64,000 nt of DNA, taken from contig NZ_JAZDRH010000015.1 in assembly GCF_047470865.1 (NCBI RefSeq), positions 1 to 64,000 on the forward strand, read 5' to 3'. The notes below the pieces were generated by a model, which had not been told where the DNA came from, searched no databases, and worked only from the letters and a program-made list of their open reading frames with translations. A program made the position numbers and the translations under genes. The stretch comes from JAZDRH01 sp047470865 (GTDB lineage: Bacteria > Pseudomonadota > Gammaproteobacteria > Pseudomonadales > Pseudomonadaceae). Shown piece after piece: positions 1-9,569 of the stretch (its first letter is position 1; each line of letters opens with the position of its first letter).

Positions 1-357
1 TCTAAAGGCTTCAAATAATTTTGTTGTTATTATTTCAACTAACTCCTTTATATGAAATTCATAAGTATAATAATCACGATCACGAAATTCATCCGATCCG
101 TAATTTGGTAAACTGTCAGAATATGCTTCTAAGACAGTTGGTACATCTAACGCCCCTAAATTATTTTCAAAGTCATTCCACATTGACTCAACTGGCGATG
201 AAGACACCGAAGGATTCAAATCATCAAAACCAAAAAACTCCTGCAAATGTTCAAAGACATCATTGTACTCATCTCTTAGAAATATGCCGAAATCTGTATA
301 TCTGGTTTTTAACCCATGGTGCAAATCAAATCCATTTCCGATTATATACAATCTCAT
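1..357 (-). CDS. AbiH-family abortive infection protein (partial, N-terminus)
   Basis: The minus strand is open from an ATG at 357 to the window edge (119 codons, no stop). The protein begins MRLYIIGNGFDLHHGLKTRY followed by TDF. This is the hallmark start of the AbiH family (bacteriophage abortive infection AbiH), whose members begin with a hydrophobic strand, an IGNGFDL motif and a HG-containing segment. A GGGGTG element about eight bases upstream can serve as ribosome binding site. The gene lies just downstream of the last recognisable tail gene, where prophages often keep cargo genes, and looks AT-rich. The mechanism of AbiH is unknown; the family is named after a Lactococcus phage-resistance protein. 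Only the N-terminal part is seen, so integrity cannot be judged. Confidence 0.8.
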   Translation of the reverse strand, partial: MRLYIIGNGFDLHHGLKTRYTDFGIFLRDEYNDVFEHLQEFFGFDDLNPSVSSSPVESMWNDFENNLGALDVPTVLEAYSDSLPNYGSDEFRDRDYYTYEFHIKELVEIITTKLFEAFR

Positions 358-403
358 GTTATACACCCCGTAAAAGCTTTCAAATAAAATGCATATTCGC
401 ATA

Positions 404-1180
404 TTATTTGTTTATAACAAGCTCCACTGGAATTGGACCATGGGCGATGGGCTGGTAGTAACGAATTGCTTGAGCACGAGCAGTGCCTAGTTGTTGTGTT
501 GGGTTATCCCCTTCAATTGACCACCATTTTGGCTCAATGCTAGGTAGCGTTCCCGCTTGCGTTATTTTGTACAGCCAGCCAAGCATTTCACTCGGCCGAA
601 TAGTGTCACCTATTTCAACCGCTAAATTGGCTTGAAAAGGCTTGCCGAAGTCATCAATAGCAAAGGCATACACATCACCTCCCGTCACCTTTAATTCAAC
701 GATGCCTTCTTTATCAACCGCTGAGCTTCCAGCATATCGCCACCGGTCATCTGTTGTGTTCTCAACAGCAATCACAGTGCGTTTTGAAAAGTCGCCATCA
801 ACTTTAATGACTGCATCTAGTGTTGCTTCGTTTGTTTGCTCAGCACCACCTGAACCAGCACCATCATTTAAATCAATAGAAAAATGAGTATCTTGCTGAA
901 TATAAACAGAGCGTATAGCTACATTACGTGGCGTCTGATAATCGAAAAATATCAGCGCTCTGTGACCGTCTAATTCTTGTGCTGCAGCTTTTATAGCCGC
1001 ATTAATCCCATCTTTAAAAATAAAAAAAACTAATGAATTTCTGGTTAGTAGGTCATCAAAGACAACACCTACTTTTTCTGTATTCGTTATTTTTCCATTT
1101 TCAGTAATTGCAGCAGAAATATTGCGAGCAGTTGGAAGCTGGTAGCCAATGGTTTTATAACTGTAGGCGCGCTTAAACAT
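404..1180 (-). CDS. phage tail-region structural protein (258 aa), function unknown
   Basis: Last recognisable gene of the phage late operon. The ATG at 1180 overlaps the stop of the preceding gene (TAATG), so I prefer it to the GTG two codons upstream. The 258-aa product starts MFKRAYSYKTIGY and has no signal peptide or membrane segment. Its position after the large tail protein, where distal tail, fibre or receptor-binding proteins are encoded, suggests a virion part. No domain is recognised with confidence. Confidence 0.7.
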   Translation of the reverse strand: MFKRAYSYKTIGYQLPTARNISAAITENGKITNTEKVGVVFDDLLTRNSLVFFIFKDGINAAIKAAAQELDGHRALIFFDYQTPRNVAIRSVYIQQDTHFSIDLNDGAGSGGAEQTNEATLDAVIKVDGDFSKRTVIAVENTTDDRWRYAGSSAVDKEGIVELKVTGGDVYAFAIDDFGKPFQANLAVEIGDTIRPSEMLGWLYKITQAGTLPSIEPKWWSIEGDNPTQQLGTARAQAIRYYQPIAHGPIPVELVINK

Positions 1181-2127
1181 TACCAATAATCCTCATCATC
1201 AGTGACAAAACATCCACCCCAATAACCACGATTAAATGCAATATTTATACCAACATTATGGAAATCTAAAATGTCATTAAACTGTGGATTAGTTACACCT
1301 AAATTTAACAAGCTTGTTTTCCAGCCATATCCCAAAAGCATATCGCTGTATAACAAACCTCTTAAGCGTCCGCACATACCGTTATCAAAGTGTACAAGAG
1401 CCTTTGATAGCTCTGTCTCTTCACTAAAATAGTCAAGATTTTTTGTTTCTACGACTTGTGATCTACGAGAATAAGGATAAATTTTCAAAAAAGGATTAGC
1501 TTGATCAACAACGCCCGTTTTCGGATTTCTTAAGTAACTCACCGCGTCTAAGTTATTATCAGTTGCAGAATTAATAGTATTAATAATGCCGCCTGCACAA
1601 ATGAAAGCAGCTTCATCTTTAAAGTAGTCAGATGCAAACTGACCGAAATAAAGACTGCAGACCGGCTGTGAATACCCATCTGCTGCATTGATCAAAAAAA
1701 TAGCAGTTTTATCATCAGCAACAACACACCATCTCACATTTTTTAAAGTTCTCAACGTTCCGTTGAACGCTAAAAGATGACGAGTTGTGATTGAATTAAA
1801 ATCAGCTTTAAACTGTCCTGAACTTAAGTTGATTCCTTTAATGACAGCTGAGCTCACATCAGTAGCAGTCTCTGCAAGATAAACCACAGCAGTGGTTTGT
1901 GACTGCCCAGCTTGATTCGATGCAAAGTTAATAATGCCAATGCCGTTGGTCATAGAGAACCCTTCTGGATGCTCATGTATCATTTTCCAACCAGCAGCAG
2001 GCTTACCGGGATATCCATCCACTAAGCATCTTTTTAAAATTTGCTTGAGTTTGTTTTGAATATTGCCCGTTAATGCAACGCCCGGGCCATTGGTATCTTC
2101 AGATGTATAAATAATTGGTTTAGCCAT
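1180..2127 (-). CDS. phage tail-region structural protein (315 aa), function unknown
   Basis: The ATG at 2127 (MAKPIIYTSEDTNGPG) has a GAGG element seven bases upstream, which favours it over the start five codons earlier. The protein is soluble and beta-rich in appearance. Glycine and aromatic residues are abundant near the C-terminus (GYWGGCF). It lies between the 1187-aa tail protein and the 258-aa protein with stop-start overlaps, so it is probably a tail tip, fibre or fibre-associated component. The family is not recognised. Confidence 0.7.
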   Translation of the reverse strand: MAKPIIYTSEDTNGPGVALTGNIQNKLKQILKRCLVDGYPGKPAAGWKMIHEHPEGFSMTNGIGIINFASNQAGQSQTTAVVYLAETATDVSSAVIKGINLSSGQFKADFNSITTRHLLAFNGTLRTLKNVRWCVVADDKTAIFLINAADGYSQPVCSLYFGQFASDYFKDEAAFICAGGIINTINSATDNNLDAVSYLRNPKTGVVDQANPFLKIYPYSRRSQVVETKNLDYFSEETELSKALVHFDNGMCGRLRGLLYSDMLLGYGWKTSLLNLGVTNPQFNDILDFHNVGINIAFNRGYWGGCFVTDDEDYW

Positions 2128-2164
2128 AACAGCCTCAGACAAGCGCTCTTTCGAGCGCTATTTA

Positions 2165-5100
2165 TTACTCGGCATCGCCGCGCACTTGGATTTTAAAACT
2201 ATCTTCTTTAACGGTACCTTTACCAGGCTGAACAGTTCTGATAACCCACATATCACCAAGACAAGCATCTGTATTGAAACGAACGGCATTAGCAGGCGAC
2301 CATCCATCACCCCATCCCTCTTTTTTGATTAAAAAATAAGGTGTATTTGTTGCTGGATTAATCGGTGCACAGTCAGCATTTACACTACCTTGCCCAACAA
2401 CTCCCAGCTTTTCTTCTATAACATTAAAAACAGTAGAGCTCGTAAAAACTAACGCCCATTTGCCTGCAATACTTCCCATATTTGTAACAATAGGCGGGTA
2501 GTTAAGCTGGTTATATTGAGCCGTAGTTTTATCGCCCTCAGGAAAATCAGTCCAGTTGGGCTTGCCCATATTCCATGTTTTCTGGGTAAACCAACGATAT
2601 AACCGTGCTTGTAGGTCACCATGCATTAATGCACTAGACACTTTTGTTTCGTTGGCAGGCATATCCCAAGGCATTGGTGAACTAATACTAATCTCACCTG
2701 TTATTTGCGCTTCTGTAACAATCGTCATATGTTCAATACGATCAAAAACAGTGAGCGGCAAAATAGCGGGTTCATTATCTTGTGTTACTAAATTAATAGG
2801 ATTTGCCCACTTTAGCGTGCCCGCCTCAAGATCAACACTAAACTGCTGCTTGTTCAGATAGTTTCCGTTTGCATCTTGTACATAGATCGCTGCCTGTTCA
2901 GCGCGAGGCAACTGAATCGTATCGCCTGCTTTGGGACTGGCTACTATCAGTTCGGCGGTGTGATGAATCACAAGCATGTCACCGTCTCGATAAATCGGCA
3001 CTCGCCCATCCGCAGGCAGACGAACAGGATCCAAGCCGATACGATTTGCTGAAACAGGAGTGCTGCTTTGCAGTACAGCGTTATAGCGTATAAGTGTAGA
3101 AATCACTTGAATATCGCTTTTGCCTGTCTCATCTTTTTCATCACTCGTAAAACGCACACGTACGATGCCCGCTTGATAATCAACCGTACCTTTAATAACC
3201 CCTTTGTCGATTTTGCCGTTTAGGTCAGATGTAGCTGTAATGATCTCACCAGTATCACTGCGTAACGCTGTAATCTGGATTGATGCTGGGCGAACGGGTG
3301 TCCCTGGTGTGCGAAAATAAACTTGTGATGTGCTAAAGCCTGTATCGCTGGTTAACGCAGCTAATAGCTGCATTTTATTGGGCGCGTTTTCTGGCCATGT
3401 TTGAAACTTAGCAGTACGCTTTGCATAGTCGACAGTACCAACCACTGACCCTGCATTAGTGCGGCTATCAATGTTCTTATACAGCACACCATCGCGGTCT
3501 GTATAAGTATCACCACCCCACTGCAGTAACAATGAATTAGGCAGCAAATTAGCACCGCCTGCTTTGATTAAATCAATCGTAATAGCAGCAGTAGAAATCA
3601 CTTCCTTTTCATCATCAAAACCAACCGCAGCATCTTGTGCGCGAACCAACATAGTGCCTGCAAATACTTCTTTTTGTGGTGTGTTTATTTCACCTAATCG
3701 CCAGCTCTCATGACGCCAATAAACATGATAACTTTTATAGTCATACATATTCTCAGTACGTACACTAAATGCACCAGTCTGATAGTTAATAGAGCCATCA
3801 ACACCAACCCAATTACCTGCGCCGTCATCACGTGCTTCATGCTTTTCTAATGATTCAGTTTGATGCTCTGTAACTGAAGCACTTCCTTTTCCAAATCCTC
3901 GTTCTGTTTCAAACTGTGGTACCACGGCTTTGCGTTTACAATCCCAGCGCAGCCATACACTACCCGGCTTAAGCGGCGCACCTTGAATTGTGCCACTGCT
4001 CATACCTGTCGCATCGGCACTCATTGAAAGTGGAAAATCAATGGTTGATCCGCTTTCATATTCAACATCTATCGCAGTACCCGGATCCAATGTCTGTTCA
4101 AAGTACAGCGTTAAAATTCCAGCAGCGCCATTGATGCTACCTTTTGCGTGAGCTGCGTTAAACTGACCACGGCTATCACTAGTCATCGTCAATACTTGCC
4201 CGCTATGAGATGATTTAACCACCACGCCGACTGGATTAATACCTTGTTGTTTGAGCTCGTGAACAACCTTAATTTGAGTCGCGTTGACCTCGGTTTCATG
4301 AATATGAAAGTTCGTTTCATTTTGCATAACGAAACTATAAATCAAAGACGTATTCACATCCGGCAAAGCTTCTAAAGTGACACTCACAGCACCCGTCTGA
4401 AAGTTAACACTCCCTGTGCCCGCGCCCGATAGCTCACCACTACCTGTATCTTGTAAGTGGTACCAACGCCCAAGCGCCCGAAAACTTAATTCAAAAGTAC
4501 CAGGGCGTGGCTTGGCTTCACTTAAGTTAAATGTGTACGCATAACCTCGGTTACCTAATTTAATGGCCTCTTCGCCAGTTACTGTTTGCCCCGCTAGTAA
4601 GGTACCCACGATATATTCAACACTGGCACGTCCTGTAAATGCTGAAGCCCGAAAAACAGTGATCATGCCCATTTCATAATCAATCAGCACCCGCTCAAAG
4701 TTAGACGTATCTGTTTGTGCTTTTAATTCACCTTGGCTGTTATCACGTAATACTTCGCCATTGATGGTCAGTACGACACTGCCACGCAACGCCCCTGTAC
4801 CTAAGTAACTACGACTTTGACCTGCAGAAGTGCTCACAAACGAAAGCTCTAATGTTCGTTTTTTATTAGCACAAGCCAAACTATAACGTTTACGGGCGCC
4901 GCCTGGCTGATCAGTTAATGCATGTTCTTTAATGGTGCTAGGAATAAGTTGAGCAAAAATAGAATCAACCGTTAGATTCATAGCACCTTGTGTGACTGCT
5001 GACGCTAATTTGCTAATGCCAAAGTAACGAGCTGAATCTGCAACAGCTGTCGCACGCACAGTAGCTTTAGCTTCACCGTCCAAATTGCGCTCAGTAGTGC

Positions 5101-5728
5101 CCAATGGATGTGCTTGACCACCGGGCATTTTATTGCGCAACGTATCAGAAATACTGATTGCCAAATAACGCCGCTGGAACTCTTGAATCTTGCCCGCCTC
5201 ATCGATGTAGTAAAATGTTCTAATCTCATGCTCAACTGCAGACACACGAACAAATTGATCATACGTTTTAGTCACTAACTGAAATACATCACCAATTTCA
5301 GGGACTCGGCGTTCTTCAAACTGAAGAGCTGTAATTTGACGCTGCCCAGGATACTGATCACCTAACAAGTCAAAATCGGCAATAATTGAAGGCATCACAT
5401 ACCCTTCAATTAACATTGCTGCATCTTTGCGTTCATCTGTTTGACTGTTTGTGTTAAACAATAATGCATTAACTAAAGGGTCTTTAGGCGATGCACTAAT
5501 GATTGTATGAGCACCCAGATAAGGTTCACTGTTTTGCGCGACAACACCAGCAAATACTTTACGTAGTGAAGTACGGCCTTCCGTTCTATCAACGCGTGAG
5601 ATGTCATGAAACAAGTTCTTCATCTCATTATCAATAATCGCTTCGCCTGTTGCGCGCCCGCCGCCATCTTCTTCATCAGTTAAACGCTGGCTTTTCAGTA
5701 GTTTTACGTCATCAATTTCGATGGCCAT
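2165..5728 (-). CDS. large phage tail protein with internal beta repeats (1187 aa)
   Basis: The ATG at 5728 (MAIEIDDVKLLKSQRL) has an AGGAAA ribosome binding site, so the upstream in-frame start is unlikely. The protein follows the tape measure and the 129-aa gene, the position of tail-tip or host-specificity proteins. It contains at least seven copies of a short motif of the form G-x-[IV]-[DN]-Y-x-x-G-x-[VIF], for example GSINYQTGAFSV and GTVDYQAGIVRV. They are spaced about 85-115 residues apart and encoded roughly between 4690 and 2810. The repeats suggest a chain of small beta domains. Known tail-tip families are not clearly matched, so the role as a central tail or baseplate component is inferred from position and size. 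Confidence 0.75.
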   Translation of the reverse strand: MAIEIDDVKLLKSQRLTDEEDGGGRATGEAIIDNEMKNLFHDISRVDRTEGRTSLRKVFAGVVAQNSEPYLGAHTIISASPKDPLVNALLFNTNSQTDERKDAAMLIEGYVMPSIIADFDLLGDQYPGQRQITALQFEERRVPEIGDVFQLVTKTYDQFVRVSAVEHEIRTFYYIDEAGKIQEFQRRYLAISISDTLRNKMPGGQAHPLGTTERNLDGEAKATVRATAVADSARYFGISKLASAVTQGAMNLTVDSIFAQLIPSTIKEHALTDQPGGARKRYSLACANKKRTLELSFVSTSAGQSRSYLGTGALRGSVVLTINGEVLRDNSQGELKAQTDTSNFERVLIDYEMGMITVFRASAFTGRASVEYIVGTLLAGQTVTGEEAIKLGNRGYAYTFNLSEAKPRPGTFELSFRALGRWYHLQDTGSGELSGAGTGSVNFQTGAVSVTLEALPDVNTSLIYSFVMQNETNFHIHETEVNATQIKVVHELKQQGINPVGVVVKSSHSGQVLTMTSDSRGQFNAAHAKGSINGAAGILTLYFEQTLDPGTAIDVEYESGSTIDFPLSMSADATGMSSGTIQGAPLKPGSVWLRWDCKRKAVVPQFETERGFGKGSASVTEHQTESLEKHEARDDGAGNWVGVDGSINYQTGAFSVRTENMYDYKSYHVYWRHESWRLGEINTPQKEVFAGTMLVRAQDAAVGFDDEKEVISTAAITIDLIKAGGANLLPNSLLLQWGGDTYTDRDGVLYKNIDSRTNAGSVVGTVDYAKRTAKFQTWPENAPNKMQLLAALTSDTGFSTSQVYFRTPGTPVRPASIQITALRSDTGEIITATSDLNGKIDKGVIKGTVDYQAGIVRVRFTSDEKDETGKSDIQVISTLIRYNAVLQSSTPVSANRIGLDPVRLPADGRVPIYRDGDMLVIHHTAELIVASPKAGDTIQLPRAEQAAIYVQDANGNYLNKQQFSVDLEAGTLKWANPINLVTQDNEPAILPLTVFDRIEHMTIVTEAQITGEISISSPMPWDMPANETKVSSALMHGDLQARLYRWFTQKTWNMGKPNWTDFPEGDKTTAQYNQLNYPPIVTNMGSIAGKWALVFTSSTVFNVIEEKLGVVGQGSVNADCAPINPATNTPYFLIKKEGWGDGWSPANAVRFNTDACLGDMWVIRTVQPGKGTVKEDSFKIQVRGDAE

Positions 5729-5744
5729 AGTATTTCCTGTGCAA

Positions 5745-5769
5745 TAAAAAACCCGCACTAGGCGGGTTT
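5745..5769 (-). terminator. intrinsic terminator-like hairpin inside the late operon
   Basis: CCCGC-ACTAG-GCGGG stem-loop flanked by A and T runs. Read on the minus strand it is followed by TTTTTT. It lies between the 129-aa gene and the 1187-aa tail gene. The same stem and loop recur at 9530-9551. Confidence 0.7.
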
Positions 5770-5784
5770 GAATAAAGTATTAAT

Positions 5785-6174
5785 TTACAAAGGTGCGGAG
5801 ACGCTAATCAGGCGTATCGTGACAGTGTAAAGATCAGTGTCACTTGGTCTTACTTGTCGATATAGCGGTTTGATCTCAAGTGGAGCATCCTCAGCACGAT
5901 TAAAGATCACCCAAAATTGACGACCATCAGGTAACGTCAAGGGCATTTTACGGTTTGGCTGGTCACGCAAGATTTCAAGCTGACGAACAAGTGACAACGG
6001 CATCCAAACCCCATCGCCACCTTCTAACGTAATCGGGCGACCAAAGCTTTTTACTGCTTCTTGTACTAAGAACTGACCACTCACGCTGCGGTCCTGCTCT
6101 TGCCCGATAGCATCCCAATCAAACTCATCAACCCAATCAAACTGATCATCCAGTTCTAAGCTGTCTAGTTTCAT
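5785..6174 (-). CDS. phage tail protein following the tape measure (129 aa), function unknown
   Basis: This small acidic protein has a negatively charged N-terminus (MKLDSLELDDQFDW) and a beta-rich C-terminal half. Its ATG overlaps the stop of the tape measure gene by four bases (ATGA type), so the two are probably translationally coupled. In siphoviruses the genes directly after the tape measure encode minor tail or tail-tip proteins, and that is the best guess here. No specific family is recognised. It is followed by a terminator-like hairpin. Confidence 0.7.
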   Translation of the reverse strand: MKLDSLELDDQFDWVDEFDWDAIGQEQDRSVSGQFLVQEAVKSFGRPITLEGGDGVWMPLSLVRQLEILRDQPNRKMPLTLPDGRQFWVIFNRAEDAPLEIKPLYRQVRPSDTDLYTVTIRLISVSAPL

Positions 6175-9100
6175 CGCGTTCTTAACCCTGCTTCTTTGAG
6201 AATATCAAGCAGCTCATCACCGCCACGCTCACCATCGACTTCCACCGTTAACGGCTTTTTACCCGCCAACTCTAACTGGATAACCTGCGTTGGTTGCTTT
6301 GGTTGTTCAACAGCTGGCTCTACTGTCTGCTTTTCGCGTTCGATACGTTGCTGCTCTTGCTCGGCTTCCTTAGCCGCTTTATCACGTTCGTCTTGCTCTT
6401 TACGTGCCACTTCGTCACGCGCATTGCGGGCGCGTTGATCTTCGATTTTGCCCAATGTTTCAATCGCTTTTTGCATATTTGCAATGGCTTCTTTATCGCC
6501 ACTAGCTTGTGCTTCAGCGAGCTGGCGATTGAGATCATTACGTTTTGCTTGGTCGCGCGATTGTTCAATTGCATCTTGTCGCCCTTCCAGCTGCAGTAGT
6601 TCCTCATTTAACGACTGCAGTGTTTGCTGTGTGCTTTCGTTCATCTGCGCAATACGCTGATTAGCTGCGTCCAATGCTGAGTTAAGTCCTTGCAAGTCGT
6701 TCTCGCCGAGCAGCTTCATATTTTTATTTGCAGCTGCAGCTTGTTTTTGAAATTCGACTGCAGTCATGCCGCCACGCTCATACGACTCAACTAGCCTTTC
6801 AACTTCAAGGCGCTGCTGTAAAAACTCTTTTTGAATCTGCTTAGAGTTCATCAGCGTTTTGTACTGCCAAATGTTAAAGCCATCATTGAAATGGTTAAGT
6901 GAGCGGATACGCGCAATAGACTCTTCGGTTTCTTGGAGCTTATTTTTCAGCGCATCAATGCCCGATAAATCAATATCCGTATCAACATTTTTAATGCCTT
7001 GTAGCTTATCGAACGCAGCTAAAGCCTCTTCTGACATTTGCGCCAAAGGCGTGCGAGCATTGGTTAGCACTTGATCAAACCAGTTAACTGCTGCCGCTGA
7101 TTGCATCACCGAATCTGAAACATCGCCCATGCTGCCACTAAAACGGCGATTAGCTTCCATCTGGTTGCCAATGGCTTTGCGATAACTTTCAGTTGTCTGC
7201 TCAACTTCAACACGTTGCACTTGTTGATCTTCTACAAAAGAAGAGCCTGTGCTTGCACTGATAGATTTAAGTTCTGCTACTTTGCGGTTTAATGCCTCTT
7301 GTCCTCGCGTTAGCTCTTCTTGCCCAATCATGCCCTCGCGGTACATTTTATTAAGCGCGTTTTTAGCCATCGCAATATCAAGATCATTCTTAGCACTGCC
7401 AATAGCTCTTAAAATACCCTCCAGTGATTCAAGGTCTTTTCCTGCTTCAACGGCAGAACCACCTAAGTTTTTAAGCTGCTCTGATAGTGCATAGCTAAGC
7501 CCGTTAAACGCCTCTTGTGAGATTTTTCCTTCTTGATACATTTGCCAAAAAGCAGCTTTAAGCTTTTCAACTTCGGCGACACTTTTTGTCGTATCAATGG
7601 CATTAAAAATAACAGACAATTCAGTCTGCGCTTGAATCTCATCAAGTATTAGTTTGCGTCGATTTTCTGATTCTGCGGCTAATTGTTTTGTTTGTTTCTC
7701 TTGTTCTTCTTTTTGTTTTCTAGCGATTTCAGCAGCGCTCTCTGCTGCCGCTTTTTCTTGATCAGCAAACGATTGTTTAGCATCACTTGTTAACGTATCC
7801 CACGCCTTTCTAATTTCCTCTCCAGAACTATTAACACTCTCTTCGAAGTAACCATGAAAGTGATCAAGCTCTTTACGTGCGTTTTTTATGTTCTCTGCCA
7901 GTTTATCGCCGCCAAACATATCTGGCACGACTTTAGCCATTTGCTCAGCGCCTGAAAGCATCACGTCCCATAGCCAAGTAAAATACATGCCTATGGACGA
8001 GATACCCGACTTTAAGCCGTGATAGAAAATTCTAAACGGCGCTGTAAACAGCTCAAAACGATACTTAATATCATCAAGATAACCGCCAAAGTTACTGGCT
8101 AATGCAGCCGCATCTTTATCAATGGTTTTGAAATCAATTTTCAGTGTGCTTTTAACAAAGTTTTCGACCCATGTTGCACCATTTACAAACATGTCACTGA
8201 TCGATGTTGCAAGCCGGGCAAGTGAGCCGTCCTGCTCCATTTCTTGCAGCTTCTTATAGAACTCATCGAGCTTATTTTTTAGAAAAGTAAAGGCCCCCGC
8301 GTCGGCTACCTTACTTTTAAAATCGTCCCACTTGTCGCCTATGCCTTTAATAGAGCCCGCCAAAGTTCCATCACGTGCAGCCTGGGCTGCTTTCCCATAT
8401 GACTCTGTCATTAAGTCAATAATCATCGACTGAGCTTTAGCCATCTGGCCACTACGTTCAAGATTTTTTAGAAGCTGCTGTTGAGAAGCCGTTAGCTCAA
8501 AACCTTGCTCAGACAGAGCTTTCATAGCTTTACTTGGACGCTGTAACGCTTTACCTACCAACTCTGCAGAGCGTGTAATATCCATTCCAAAACGCTGTTG
8601 CTGATCAATAGCAATTTGTAATGCACGTGGAAACTCTTCTTTTGCAATATTGGTATACGTTAATAACGACACCTGCATTGCTGTGATGTCTTCTGTTGAG
8701 CGCATCGATGTATCGCGCATTGCAAGCGCCATCTTTTGCAGCTCTTCTGCAGTCATGCCAATTTGATTGCCCGTACTGAGCAACGCAGCATCTAACTGAG
8801 CTAATACTTGTTCAGACTCACTAGCACTTGCAAAAATTGACTTAAAGCCATCAACAACGGTTCCTGTAACCGACTTCAACGCATTATAAGCTGCTTTTAA
8901 TGACAAATAACTGCCAACAAACGACCAAACCTCTTTACGAGCGGCTTTCATAGCCTCTTTGATCGTATCTGTTGATCTCGCTTGCTGCTCGGCAGCCCTA
9001 GCGGCTTTACGCTGTTCTTGTTCTAGTTGTCGTGTTTGATTGCCATTGGCTTGCAATGCTTTTTTTGCAGTGTCTAATTCAGTAGCTAAGCGTTTTTCTT

Positions 9101-9512
9101 CACTTGCAAGATCATGAACTTTAATGCCTGCTTCGTGCGCCTTTATGAGCAACTGGCCATTCTCAACACCGAGCTCATCTAGCTTTTTGCGCGCCTTTTC
9201 AGACTCACGTTCAACGTCACGGAGTGACTGTGCTAGCCCCTTGCTATCAGGATTAGCTTCAAGTTCAGCACGTAAGTCTTTAATTTGTCGCTCAGTGCGT
9301 ACTATTGTTGCTTGAGTAACATGCGCTTCTTTAGTTAAACGCGTGATTGTATTAACTAAGCCTATATTTTCTTGTGCTTTATCCAGCTCAGTGCGCAGTG
9401 TTTCTGACTCATCACGCAGCTCTTTTAAGGCATCACGTGATTTTTTAGCGGCAGGACTCAGTAGGTCCCTCCCTTGGAGAATGACCTGTATCAACTTGTC
9501 TTTGATGCTCAT
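6171..9512 (-). CDS. tail tape measure protein (1113 aa)
   Basis: This is the longest-but-one gene of the late operon. The 1113-aa product has long coiled coils at both ends (about residues 10-185 and 560-1085, rich in K, E, Q and A). A hydrophobic stretch near residues 195-225 (VWSFVGSYLSLKAAYNALKS) leads into a tape-measure core typical of siphophages, including an MRDTSMRSTEDITAMQ segment of the TMP N-terminal type. The protein sets tail length and is ejected ahead of DNA. It ends with a basic and leucine-rich tail (DILKEAGLRTR). The upstream tail assembly chaperone pair usual in lambda-like phages is not visible. Confidence 0.92.
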   Translation of the reverse strand: MSIKDKLIQVILQGRDLLSPAAKKSRDALKELRDESETLRTELDKAQENIGLVNTITRLTKEAHVTQATIVRTERQIKDLRAELEANPDSKGLAQSLRDVERESEKARKKLDELGVENGQLLIKAHEAGIKVHDLASEEKRLATELDTAKKALQANGNQTRQLEQEQRKAARAAEQQARSTDTIKEAMKAARKEVWSFVGSYLSLKAAYNALKSVTGTVVDGFKSIFASASESEQVLAQLDAALLSTGNQIGMTAEELQKMALAMRDTSMRSTEDITAMQVSLLTYTNIAKEEFPRALQIAIDQQQRFGMDITRSAELVGKALQRPSKAMKALSEQGFELTASQQQLLKNLERSGQMAKAQSMIIDLMTESYGKAAQAARDGTLAGSIKGIGDKWDDFKSKVADAGAFTFLKNKLDEFYKKLQEMEQDGSLARLATSISDMFVNGATWVENFVKSTLKIDFKTIDKDAAALASNFGGYLDDIKYRFELFTAPFRIFYHGLKSGISSIGMYFTWLWDVMLSGAEQMAKVVPDMFGGDKLAENIKNARKELDHFHGYFEESVNSSGEEIRKAWDTLTSDAKQSFADQEKAAAESAAEIARKQKEEQEKQTKQLAAESENRRKLILDEIQAQTELSVIFNAIDTTKSVAEVEKLKAAFWQMYQEGKISQEAFNGLSYALSEQLKNLGGSAVEAGKDLESLEGILRAIGSAKNDLDIAMAKNALNKMYREGMIGQEELTRGQEALNRKVAELKSISASTGSSFVEDQQVQRVEVEQTTESYRKAIGNQMEANRRFSGSMGDVSDSVMQSAAAVNWFDQVLTNARTPLAQMSEEALAAFDKLQGIKNVDTDIDLSGIDALKNKLQETEESIARIRSLNHFNDGFNIWQYKTLMNSKQIQKEFLQQRLEVERLVESYERGGMTAVEFQKQAAAANKNMKLLGENDLQGLNSALDAANQRIAQMNESTQQTLQSLNEELLQLEGRQDAIEQSRDQAKRNDLNRQLAEAQASGDKEAIANMQKAIETLGKIEDQRARNARDEVARKEQDERDKAAKEAEQEQQRIEREKQTVEPAVEQPKQPTQVIQLELAGKKPLTVEVDGERGGDELLDILKEAGLRTR

Positions 9513-9529
9513 TACTTTTCTCCGGGCAT

Positions 9530-9551
9530 AAAAAAACCCGCACTAGGCGGG
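9530..9551 (-). terminator. intrinsic terminator-like hairpin before the tape measure gene
   Basis: CCCGC-ACTAG-GCGGG stem-loop with a run of seven T on the minus strand. It sits between the DUF4124-type gene and the tape measure gene and is a near-exact copy of the hairpin at 5745-5769. Confidence 0.7.
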
Positions 9552-9569
9552 CTCTACAAACAATTAATC

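Noticed and set aside
21..458. 145-aa plus-strand frame
   Set aside because: It is antisense to the AbiH-like and tail genes and has no ribosome binding site or family resemblance.
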